From Furcasterigmium furcatum (Eukaryota > Ascomycota > Sordariomycetes > Glomerellales > Plectosphaerellaceae): a stretch of 64,000 bases of DNA. Where the stretch lies: NCBI GenBank assembly GCA_001599815.1, contig BCIA01000004.1, positions 1,552,862-1,616,861 on the forward strand, read 5' to 3'. Each line of letters starts with the position of its first letter. Position 1 is the stretch's first letter. This document shows, piece by piece, positions 24,049-34,342 of this stretch. The notes under the pieces are model-generated. The model worked only from the letters and a program-made list of their open reading frames with translations. It was not told the origin of the DNA and searched no databases. Position numbers and translations under genes: made by a program.

Positions 24049-26175
24049 ATGGCCTCGACCTTTCGTCCCGTCAACACCCTGCTGGCCGTCAACGCAAACG
24101 GCGACGACAAGATGACGACATCTCCGACCACCCCGCGACCGAACACCGCGCCGAGCTCTGAACCGCATGCCCACCACGGCGCCGACGACTCGACGACACC
24201 GACCCGATCTTCGTTTGGCGGCGGTGCGCTGGCATCACAGAAGCCCCTGCCGTCGTCCCCGTTCCCCGACGCTGTGCAGATTCCCGAGTCCGCCGACAGG
24301 AACAACAAAGTCCCGACGAGAGAGAACTCCCGCCATTCCAAGAGGTCCCGGGACTCCGACGATATGGATATGGACGACTCGGATGCTGAGACTGCCGGCG
24401 GCGATGATGTTCATGGCTCCGACGATGAGAGCGTCAACGGGGACGGCTCCAGATCCGGCAAGAAGAAGAAGTCGCAACGATTCTACTGCACAGACTATCC
24501 GCCCTGCAACCTGAGCTTCACACGCAGCGAGCACCTCGCGAGGCATATTCGGTGCGTGCAGTTCGTTCAACCTCATCGCGCAGAACATGCTAACACTCTC
24601 TCCAGCAAACACACGGGCGAGAGGCCCTTCCAGTGCCACTGTTCGCGGCGTTTCTCCAGGCTCGACAACTTGAGACAGCACGCCCAGACGGTGCATGTCA
24701 ACGAGGACATCCCCATCGACTCGCTGGCTGCCACCGGCGCGCGCTTTCAGAGACAGATCCGAACCGAGCGAGTGCGACAAGCCGCCGGTCGCTCAAGGGC
24801 CTCGACGGCGGGCAGTGTTGTTGGCCCGCCCCGGGGTCATTCTAAGTCGCTTTCCACCTCCAGCATTGGAAGTATTGGCTCGATCGGGTCAGGTTTTGTG
24901 CCACGCGATGGTCGACGCCCCCCGCCCTTGGTCATGGCAGATCCGAGGGCAAGGGGTCCCCTCGAGGGTTACGCTGCCCCTGATGGCAGCTACATGTACC
25001 GACCTCCTTCGCCAGACTACAGCACGCCCACATCTGCGACCTTTTCGACCGGACCGGGAAGCCCTCGATGGGGTTCGGCGATCGCCTCGCCCACCACCTC
25101 CCATTCTAGGTCCCACAGCATGTACTCGAGCCAGGGTGCCAGGACGCCGGGCCGCCGCCTGAGCGTGCCTTCCGGCGCCAACCCCTTCCAGTCCCCCCAC
25201 GGCATGCCCGTCAACAGGCCTGTCTTCGGCGGGATGAACAGCTCCAACACGGGGGCGTTTTCACCGGCCACAAGCAGCATATTGGGATCGCCCACAACCC
25301 CCTCGTCGGGCTGGACTGGTCGTCGAGACTCCACCACTTCCACTGCCGACGAGGCCTGGAGACGTCGAACTTGGCATCCCGACAGCCGCGCCTTCAACCC
25401 CGCATCGAGCAGCCATCTCAGCAATGTCGTGACGCAGAGTCAGTACCCATCTGGGCCCCCGCCTCCCATGACAGATGCGCCCAACCCTCCTCAGAATATC
25501 CGTCTGCCGGGCATCGAGTCATTCGATCCGTTGCCCCCTCGCCCCGCTACACCTCCTCGGCGACAGCCATCTCCCATGATGGTCGATTCTGAATCCGCAA
25601 ACCCGAACGAGGATCGGAGGAACTTGCAGTGGGACATGGGCCTGCATCGGGGGCTGACGCGGCTCGACCTCCGCTCGAGCAATACTACCCCCCCTCGTGA
25701 CAGCGCGCAGTCTTGGGCGAATGAGGCGAACCAGGCCGTTCAAGCCCAAGCTGAGCAAGTGAGGCTCAACCCCCCGACGGTCAGGTTCGAAGTCGATGCC
25801 CATCCGGCGCACTCGGCACCTGGCGCGTATGCCAGATCTCACCAGCACACCATGTCGGCCCCTTCCATGGCCTCTCCCCGCGATTCAAAGCGCCATGGAT
25901 GGTATCATGGCCCCATCAGCGCCCAGCCTCCGACGGGGGCCCCTGGCGAGCCTGGCCCTCCCGCAGCTCCGGGATCTCACGTTCAGCGACTGGAGCATCC
26001 CAACATGAACGCCTTCCGTGGGTTCCCCGCCCGCGAGGCCCCGCGAGAGCACCAGCCGGCCCAGCAGGGCCCCCCGCAGGCAGGCATCGAGAGGCACGAC
26101 GACGGTGGCTCGTCGAGGTTCGATGCTCTCGTAGCTGTTGCTGCTAGCGAGGGTAGCACAGCCACTGCTTACTAG
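24049..26175 (+). CDS. C2H2 zinc-finger transcription factor (Rgm1/Usv1-like finger pair)
   Basis: Two exons (24049-24551 and 24606-26175) give 690 aa. An acidic Ser/Asp-rich N-terminal part with a basic 'KKKKSQRF' stretch precedes two adjacent fingers at about 144-196: '[26 protein letters not shown]' split here as '[13 protein letters not shown]' and '[13 protein letters not shown]', then '[18 protein letters not shown]'. The rest is a long Ser/Pro-rich disordered tail. The finger linker 'HTGERPF' is classical, so nuclear DNA binding is likely. The 54-nt intron (donor GTGCGT, GCTAAC branch, TCCAG acceptor) has no stop and a length divisible by three, so the frame reads through. Retention would put 18 residues between the two histidines of finger 1. 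Assignment to Rgm1/Usv1-like factors is by finger similarity only. Confidence 0.88.
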   Translation: [708 protein letters not shown]

Positions 26176-27746
26176 CACCAATTCTTCACCTACCTACTAC
26201 CTACCCCTCGCAAACCTGATGATTAACGACTCTCTTTTCCATGTCGACGGCAGGGAGCATGACATATATGGATGGACGACACTTGATGATATCCCTATTT
26301 TGGTGTTACTGGGAACGGCTGCATGCGGTTCATTTCTTTCTTATTTGCGTTTTCAGCGTCGCTTGATTTCTCTCCTTATCGTCTCATTCAGCCCGATACC
26401 TCCTCTTTTCCACTCTCATTCCGCTCATCCCCACTCTTGATCGCTTGCTGGGGGCATTCTCCCCCGACGGCGGCATGATCTACTGGTTTCCTTGCGTCTT
26501 TGCGTTGCACCGGGTATGACGGGTCTTCTATGTGCTTTCTGGGAAGGCCTCTTGGGCTAGATGATTGTTTACTTGGCCTGATATCCCTCATGCTTTATGA
26601 CGAACGAGATACCCACTCATTCTGGAGGCGGAGCACACAGGGTCAGTCGATCGGTGGAAGATAATTCGGGTGGCCTCGTTTCCGAGGAGGAAGAGGCGGC
26701 TCGGATGAGCGCGCCCTCTGTGCCTCAGCTCTGGACGGGCCTGCTGGGACGTGGGATCGAGTCGTCTTGTCTTGGGCGCTGGATACCCGGAATTAGGCTG
26801 TTTGCTTTACGTGTGCTCCTTTGGCTGCAACGGTATGACATTTCCTGTACGTGTGAGCTCCTCGCGGGTTTCCAGACCCAGAGATGGGGGCGGCATCCGG
26901 TCATGATGCATCAATAGTTGGAGTCACAATGAGATTACATTGGATCAGATCGTCTTTTTCGCTGCGTGCCTCCGACTGTATGCTGACATTCATGACCTGT
27001 GTGATGTTGCTGCCCTTGGCCCTTAAGTGCTTGAACCCCCGGTCCGGCCATGTCGCCAGCCAGACAGCCGCTTCTTCGAACTTGCCAGATGTCGACCAGG
27101 CTGTCCTTGGAATTCTCTCCCGCTCAACAAGAGGGCATCTCCATTTTCTAGGGTACAGAGAGAAGCCATCTCAATTTCATTTAAACGAGGAAGAGGTCAT
27201 CTCGATTACCTGAGGGTTAATCTGAAGACTTGTCAACATGGTCACTGCCAAGTTATCTCTGTTTCTACCAGAGGCTATCTCGATTCCCTAAGGTTTGATT
27301 TGAAGACTACTCAATGTGGTTCTTATGGAACTGTCTCTATTTCTACCAGAGGTTCTCTCGACTTTCAGAAGTCGAGAGAGAGGCCATCTCGACTATCGGA
27401 GGCTTGATCCGGGCCCTCTGGTTGACCTAACCGTTCCGCAGGCGCCCATCTTGGCCGGTTCACCGCTGGGAACCTTCCGGCTTTCCCGCAGAAAGCAGGA
27501 TGTGAGAGAAGGTTCCGCCGCGGGAGCTCTTTCTTCTCTTGTCGGGCTGTCTTCCAGGGCGCCTTCCATTTCTTCCATACCTGTACCAACCTGGAACCCT
27601 CTTTCTCCCCTTGCCACCAACGCCTACCTGAGGCACGTTGGCATCTTAGGCTCCCACCTCCCCAGTCAACTCCTCCCTCTCCCTCTCTCCTCCATCGTAT
27701 CCCTAAACACCAACAGATCAAATACTTCCATCAAATCATTATCGCG
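26176..27746. other. intergenic, holds the left repeat array
   Basis: About 1.6 kb after the zinc-finger gene. No gene was recognised in 26176-27100. From 27131 to 27400 it carries the degenerate array described separately, and from about 27420 to 27746 the promoter of the MYND gene. Confidence 0.5.
27131..27400 (+). repeat. degenerate repeat array, left of the MYND gene
   Basis: The core GAGG(C/T)CATCTCGATT recurs at 27131, 27162, 27193, 27271, 27349 and 27380 with variants. Start-to-start distances are 31, 31, 78, 78 and 31 bp. Most differences between cores are C/T or G/A transitions. The segment 27131-27250 aligns, by eye, with the reverse complement of about 29470-29600 on the other side of the MYND gene. 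Confidence 0.7.
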
Positions 27747-29430
27747 ATGGTCAGCATCCCGCAGCCCATCACCTGCCCGCCTCTGGCGCAGTCTCGCCAT
27801 CTAGCAGGCCAGACGTCCCTGGAAAGACCCCAGCAGAAGCCGCCGGCCAAGGGCCACATCGTCGAGGGCCTGGCGTACCGCCGACTTCAACGCTACATCT
27901 CGCGCCGTCCCCTCCTGGTGTGTCAAACATCCTCAACCCGAGACTTCACCCACCCCGCTAACCAGAGACTTGCTGCAGGAGTCCAAGACGTACGATCTGA
28001 ACATCACGATCCCGTTGCGACGGACTGCAGTCTTCTCCGGACAAGAAGACCGGGAGCAGGCAGCAAACCTCACGTTGCCCGTTTTCAAACACTGGCGCCT
28101 GGAAGAGTGTGAGCCTGATAACGAAGATGATCTTCTCATTTCGCAGGAGAAGAAACCCGTCTCGCGTCTCTTGTGCCTCCAATGCGACAACGAGACCGAG
28201 GCCGAGTACAAATGCAAGAGCAAGGAGTGCATACTTGGCCGTTACTGCTCGGACTCCTGCAGGGACAAAGACATGCCGTTCCACAAGAAGGTCTGCGGAC
28301 AGCTCGAGAAGACGGAGAGCCGCCCGCCCGGCCATCGCCACTTCCGGGCATGGCTATTCCCTCACGACAGCGAGAAGCCGCAAGCTACCTGGCTGTACGC
28401 GGAGTACAGCCAAGAGGACGGGAAATTGCGCTTCAAGTTTGACCAACCGAGCGTTCTTGCCTGGTTCCGTGGGAGGGACAAGATCGACGGATGGGCGAGC
28501 CCTTACTGCCGTCAGGCCACGTCCCGGAACTACCCCTTGGGCCACGGTATTCTCGTCGTCGGCCTGTCTGGCTTGAAGAAAAGCAAGACCACGGCGGCTG
28601 ATGTGAACCGCTCCATCAACGCCCTGGGGCCGAAGCCTGGACACGTCCAACCCGAGACCGGAATCGTTTTCCTCGTCGGCTACGAAGCTTCCGGCAATCT
28701 TTCCGACGCCAAAAGGAGCCGCCTCATCACACCAAGGCCGCACCACGACTTCTGCCATTTCATCGACGTGGACCTTCGGGATCTCCAGCGCGGCGTCGAC
28801 TGCATCCGCCATGCTGCAAACTACCCTGTTACATCAGGGGTCACTACTCGGCAAGGTTTTCCCACTATACCCGCACTCAAGATCAACAGGATGGCTTGTC
28901 CATGGAACAGGGCCTTGGGGATCACCAACCCCGTGGAGAAGATCATGTGTCACGCCAATGTCCACCTGATAGAAATCCCAGTCGCCAAAGCTTTCCAGAT
29001 GGGCCTCCGTTGGATGATCCGAGCCGTTCCAATGCCCTTGAACCTCCAGGAAATGCCCACCTGGTCCTGTATCGATTACGACTTCCCCTCTCTTTTCGAG
29101 CATGTTGTTAGTGGCGTTGGCGGCTCAATCCAGACCCTACGCGTTTGGAGCTCCTTCACTGTCAGCAATCACAACATGGCCCCGATCGAACCGCTGCATC
29201 TCAAGGCAGTCTGCGAGTATGTCGACAAGGCCGAGGCCAAGGGAGAGGTCTTGGATCGAGCCGGCCTCGAGGAGTACTGGCAAGAGTATGTCAGGGCGCG
29301 GGCCAAAGAGGGGGTGGTTATCAAGCTCGGCTCACCGCTTTACCTGGAGGACCTCTACGCTCGCGAGATGGACGGCGGCACTCTGTGGGTAGAGGCCTTG
29401 CTCGAGCGCCTGCAGCCGATTCGAGAATAG
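27747..29430 (+). CDS. MYND zinc-finger protein of unknown function
   Basis: Two exons (27747-27917 and 27979-29430; intron GTGTGT...GCTGCAG) give 540 aa. The MYND finger spans about residues 123-164, with Cys/His ligands in 'CLQCDNETEAEYKC', 'CILGRYCSDSC' and 'FHKKVC'. MYND fingers usually bind proline-rich peptides rather than DNA. The remaining ~370 residues look globular ('HDFCHFIDVDLRDL', 'MCHANVHLIEIPVAKAF') but match no family I can name. The gene is bracketed by repeat arrays related to each other in inverted orientation, which is unusual and may mark a mobile or duplicated unit. Confidence 0.75.
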
Positions 29431-29489
29431 TTGCACAGTATGCAATAGGCACCAAGTTGTTTCTGTAGCACATTGAGAATTGCCCACGT

Positions 29490-29644
29490 TCACGATTCTT
29501 CCGATTGAGCCTTAGAAAGTCGAGATGATCTTCCCTTTTGTTGAACGAAATCGAGATGGGGGCATACTGAACCCCAGGAAATCGAGATGGCCTGCCGTTA
29601 TTCTCAACGAAATCAAGATGGGCGCTCACTGAAACTGCGAGACT
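29490..29644 (-). repeat. 31-bp repeat array, right of the MYND gene (inverted relative to the left array)
   Basis: On the plus strand the core GAAATCGAGATGG recurs: CGAGATG begins at 29521, 29552 and 29583 and CAAGATG at 29614, exactly 31 bp apart each time. The 12-13 bp core is conserved and the ~18 bp between cores vary. Units 1 and 3 resemble each other, as do 2 and 4, so the true unit may be 62 bp. The array is the reverse complement of the left array. Confidence 0.7.
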
Positions 29645-29687
29645 TTGAAGGACTATCCATTCGACTCTGATCATTTCTGACGGCTAA

Positions 29688-31585
29688 CTAGCTGGGTGGT
29701 AACGCAGCTGGCGCAGTTTTCCGCCGGCCGTGGTCGTCCGTGGACCCCCGACTGGACACGTCGTCGTCTTCTTCATCCTCTGACCCGTTCTGACCGCGCG
29801 TGCTGCTTCTGCCGCTCTCCGATACCCCTTCTGTCGGCGCCTCGCCTCTGGTCCTGTCGCCGAGCTCCAGCGCCTCCTCGCTCTCGTTGGGATCTTCTTT
29901 CCTCCCGGCACCGATGTTGTAGAGGCTCAGCCTGTTGAATTTCGATAGTGGGAGGAAGCGGGGGTGGGTGTGCCTGTGCTGGCCCTTTTCCACGTCCACG
30001 TCCGCGTCCGTCTGTTGTTGTTGTTGTTGATGTTGCTGCTGCTGCTGGTGGTCGCTTTCGTCGTCGCCGTCCCGCTCCATCTCCCCGGGCTTGTGCTCGC
30101 CGCCCACCTGCGAGCGCTGCTGGCGCGAGCTCCCGCCCGTGCCCGACTTCTGGGTGCCGCCGAAGGACCAGCCGGTCTTTGAGGCGATGGTAGAGAAGAC
30201 GCCCGGCACGATGCGGGTGAGCAGGATGCGGATGGCGGGGAGGCTGACGACGATCATGGAGACGGAGATCTCTGTTCCGGACCAGATGAGGGCGTCGACG
30301 TAGTCCCAGGTCGGGTTCGCGGACTTTGCGAAGATGAGGATGAAGCGCAGGCGGATGCAGGAGGTGATGAGGATGAAGATGCCGAGGGAGAACATGAGGA
30401 CGATGCCGGCCTTTGTGCGCGGGGAGACCTGGAGGCGGAGGAGGGAGGGGAGGGGGAGGACGAGGATGATGATGTCCTGGGCGATGGAGAAGCCGGCCGC
30501 GGCGAAGGCGAGGGCGTTGATGTCGACGCAGCGGTGGGGGCCGTAGGCGCCCTTCCAGCCCTCCCAGTTGAAGCTGACGGGGAGGCACTGGAAGATCTGG
30601 ACGAGGATAAGGATGGAGGTCGAGAGGGCCGTGAAGAGGATGACGGAGTAGGTCACGCGGCGGAAGGTCCGGTCGGGGAAGATCCGGAGGAAGAAGAGGA
30701 GAAGGGCGATCTTGGAGAGGGCGAGGCAGAGCAGGTAGAGCATCTGGGAGACGTAGAAGAGCTTCAGGGCGAGGGTGAGGTTGTCGGGGGGGACGTTCCA
30801 GATGTCTCGGCCGAAGGCGAGCTGGCCGGCTGGATATCTGCTGTTAGTTCGAGGTTCGTTCGGAGAAATGTCAGAGAGTATTTGGAGAGAACTGACTTAA
30901 TGTACCCATCACGGAGAATGGGACATAGATGGTCTTTGGGGGCAGGTCAGCAGGTTGTCGCAGGTCAAGCCGGACGCTGATAGACAGGAGGATGTCAAGG
31001 GACTGGTCACGTACAAGACAGACCACCATGATCCAGTCGTCAGATTCGAAGGCTTTTGATACCTCCCATCGCGAGTACATCCGCAGTAATACTGCCAGGA
31101 ACGTGATGACCTGGATTGGAATGGACGAGAACAGCTTGTGGCGAACGTCGCGGTATGGGCGTTGGCAAGCCTCTGCCTCAACCTTTGCCGCTTCTGTAGC
31201 CGGCAAGTTAGTCAGTTGAATGTGCCGAGTGACGGGAAGAAAACAAGAAGGGGCGCGCACCTAAAGCGTCCAATGTCGATTCGCATGTCCTGCTTAAGCA
31301 CGCCTGCGTCGCCTCCCTGAGCGCTTGATCGGAGCAGATGCACGTCGCGTTTGTGACCGTCTTGCATGCTGATTGTGGTACTTCCTGAAGGATACATGTA
31401 ATCTGGATGGGAGAAAGGTTTTATTAACGGTGATGCTCGCTTTGCGACAGGACACTAGGCTGCCTGGCTGCACTCACTGCGCACTTTGGTATCCGGTTCA
31501 TGTACTTGAACATGTCCTCCTGGGCTGTGCTCGTGGCGGCCAACACTGCCAGCAGCGTCAGCAGGAACAGCGTGAAGCGCGCCAT
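29688..31585 (-). CDS. CFEM-domain Pth11-like seven-transmembrane receptor
   Basis: Five exons (31585-31478, 31402-31261, 31193-31015, 30933-30906, 30829-29688) give 532 aa. A signal peptide ('MARFTLFLLTLLAVLAAT') is followed by an extracellular CFEM domain of about 50 residues with the Cys pattern 'PKCA', 'ITCI', 'SACK', 'ATCICSD', 'QACL', 'RTCE'. The fungal rhodopsin-like part follows, with hydrophobic segments such as 'ITFLAVLLRMYSRW', 'LALSKIALLLFFLRIF', 'QDIIILVLPLPSLL' and 'AGIVLMFSLGIFILI'. The cytosolic tail is Gly/Ser-rich and includes a Gln/His-rich run. The family includes Magnaporthe Pth11, a surface-cue sensor acting upstream of cAMP signalling. The small fourth exon (28 nt) and its borders are the least certain part. 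Confidence 0.87.
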
Positions 31586-33077
31586 GGCCCTTCGACGGCC
31601 TCGAGAGGAACGAAAAGGAAATCAAGGGTATATGACGGCCAGCCGGGAGGGCAACGCGCCCGCGGGGGTGGAAGGGCACCGGGGAATATTAATACCAGGG
31701 GGACGTTGTCCGGCATCCGGCAAACTCGCGAGACCGCCCCCTCCGGACGATACCCTCCCACGGGATTCGGGGATTACGACTAGAGCCTAGTTGCACATCA
31801 TGGCCGTGCCCGCGCTTCTTCGCACGCCGCGGCGGCCGTTTTCCAGGGTTCTTGGTCATGAGAGAGGCCGGCTGGACGTGGGCAGAGGAGGTCTGTGTGG
31901 CATCGCAGCCAGTCGAGGTTCGTCCCTGGCGGCCCTAGGTCTGCGGCGCACAGTCTCTAAACACGCGCCGTCCGAAACGTGTGTGGCTAGTGGACGAGCC
32001 GTCCGGGAGGGGCTTGGTGGTGAAGCTTCGCTGACGGGCTCTGGAGCTGCGGATTTGGGGAGGGAGAGAAAGAGCACGCGGTGCATGTCCATCCCGGTTG
32101 GATGGACCAGGGGTGGTGATCCGCGACTTGGCTTCGGGATCTGTGCGGCGAGCTAAGGGGAGCCGGCGCTGCGCCGTCGATCCATGATGGGGCGCCTGGA
32201 CGAACTGCCACGGCCGCCAGGGAGAAGGATGGCGCGCATCGTCCGAACAGTCGAGAAGGGTTTGTGTCAGTGTCATGTGTGCAGGCTGGCGGGCCGCGCT
32301 TGGCTTGATCGGCAGACGATGACACAGGACGAAGCATGATAATAAGCCTGGCGGTTGGCCGCCGTCTCTTGTCGTGCAGGTGGTGATAGTCTGTTTTGTG
32401 GCTGGAGGGACCGCGCACAGATCCCCGCGAGTCACGGAGCTAAAGCAGTGTGAGGGGACTGACTAAGAGCGAATGTTCTATTTGTTTGATTGTTGAGACA
32501 CTTGAGAAAGATACTGCACGTGTACTTTTTGTGGGTGGAAGCTTTATGATGATCTCATTGTCACCTCCAAAAGACCACGTCCAGTTGTTACGATAAGAAA
32601 GACGAAGCCACGTCACTCTTCAGTCCTCGGAAGCACGTATTTAGGAACGAGGGTTAATTCAACAGTACCTTCTAAGTAGGAAACGGCTGACCTGCTCAAG
32701 GGTGGCCTCCACGAAGGGGAACTGCCCTCACCACTCCCCCCCTTTCTATATTAACTAGTGGTGCTCCCTGTCTCGGAAGTCAGTCTTGACCTTGACGCCA
32801 TCTGATCCTTTCTCGAATGTAGTACTCACATTTTGAGATGATTTTGATAACGATGAAGAAAGCAAGACGAAATCGTTAAAAGCGAAATCCGGAGGGATTG
32901 ACGTGGGCCATGGCTGGACATCAAATCTGTTCATGAGTATCGAGTTTCCTCAGCTGTGATATTGAGCTGATCTCCACAGGGAACTGGCATCTTGTAGATG
33001 GTTGGTCCGCCTAGAACAATTCCTTGCTGTCTCCTTGCCAACCATCGAGTCTCTCGTTTGGTATCGGATGCTCTGAC
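31586..33077. other. intergenic upstream of the receptor gene
   Basis: About 1.5 kb. The left half is GC-rich; from about 32450 to 33000 it becomes markedly AT-richer. A 166-aa minus-strand frame (31935-32435) and others show no motif. No RNA gene was recognised. Confidence 0.45.
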
Positions 33078-33227
33078 TTATCCCACGGTGCCTTGTCCCG
33101 GAGCGCAAGGTGGACCAAGAATGTGTTCTCGGGCTTCTGATGGCGCATCGGAATCATTGACCAAGATCATCAAGCCAAGCCTTGATTCTATAGAGCCGTT
33201 GTTGCAGAGGCGTATAATAAGACTGTC

Positions 33228-33279
<52 letters not shown>

Positions 33280-34342
33280 CTGAAAAAGTGTTCCGACTCT
33301 TCGAACATACATCGTACCGGCTGATATAGATGAGGATCGAGAGTCTGGTACAACTCTAAGATTTCTGGGCTTGTTTCGACAGGGGTAATGTCTTGCCAAG
33401 TAGCAATGAATACTTGGTTGAGCTTGTCGCCTGGATACTGCCCGACAGTATACTCTAGGCAGCACTCTCGGCACGACCCTTCCACTTGTCGATCGCCGTC
33501 GAGGTCGCAAAGAGCCTCGCGCAACCTGGAAATGATGGGGTTGCCTCCTGGATCCATCTGCCCTTGTTGAGTTCCAAGGTGGGGGCAGAGATCAATGCAA
33601 CCGATGTCGGCAATCGTCACCGGGCGCAAGACGGGCGTGTAGTTCCATCGATGACCGACGAGGAGCCTTATCTCATCCTCGACTTCGATCACGCGGGCTC
33701 CACTTGAAGGCTCAACATCGTATCGCCACTTCGGATAGGAAAGTCGCCTGGGGCCAGGAGATCCCGGAGGTAGCGGCGCGCGCGGGAGTCGGGAATGTCG
33801 AAGTGCGTGACGTATCTGATGATGATCTGCTTGTGGTGTTCTTGGAACTTGTGATACGAGGTGGCGACCTTTCTATCCTCATCTTCCCAGAGGAACGGCC
33901 TCTTCCACTTGCAAGTGCTGTGGTTGATAAAGGAGCTAGGCAGATCTTTGCGCGACACGGGATGAGACCGGAGACACTGCTGGCAGAACCACTGGCGTGT
34001 CTTGATGTACCAAAGGGGGTCATGTTGCCCGGGTGGCTGCTCAGATGGAATGTACTCTCCGTCGGGTGATCCGTCTGGATTGAGCTGCCTGTCTGTGGTG
34101 AGTGGTTGTTCGGTGTCGGATTCCATCGTGGTCTCGAGTTGCGGGGGTATTTCAAGAGAGGTAGAAGTGGAGGTACCAGAGAAGATGACCGCCAGCGGGA
34201 CATGCCATCTCTTAAATAATTCTGCGAACTTTGAGATAGTTTCCTCTTCGGATGTGTGCGCGTTTGACTTTGAGGTGGCGCCGAGGTTGGTGACAGGACG
34301 ATGGATGCTGCCCTTCAACTCTACTTGGCGCCGCCATGCCAC
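33078..34342 (-). pseudogene. broken or misassembled gene for a fungal hypothetical protein
   Basis: Two coding-looking frames on the minus strand lie end to end without a usable intron: 34342 to 33689 ('PLWYIKTRQWFCQQCLRSHP', 'YHKFQEHHKQIIIRYVTHFD') and then a different frame to about 33280 ('RVIEVEDEIRLLVGHRWNY', 'LYQPVRCMFEESEHFF'). The switch, near 33690-33760, needs a net one-base shift. The second frame then enters a 50-base C run on this strand. Past it the reading depends on the run's length, ending at 33154 or 33078. Cys/His pairs ('CQQCLRSH') resemble those of some fungal F-box-type proteins, but I cannot name the family. A start at 34126 is also possible. Sequencing error is as likely as real decay. 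Confidence 0.55.
33230..33279 (+). repeat. uninterrupted run of 50 G
   Basis: A pure G homopolymer of 50 bases, followed by CTGAAAAAG. On the minus strand it would encode polyproline or polyglycine depending on frame. Runs of this length are rare and unstable, and the exact count in an assembly is unreliable. Confidence 0.95.

Noticed and set aside
29521..29644. A CRISPR-like array, because of conserved cores with variable 18-bp interiors at constant spacing.
   Set aside because: The host is a fungus, the cores are short and imperfect, the interiors are related to each other in alternate units, and an inverted related array exists on the other side. It is a degenerate minisatellite or element end.
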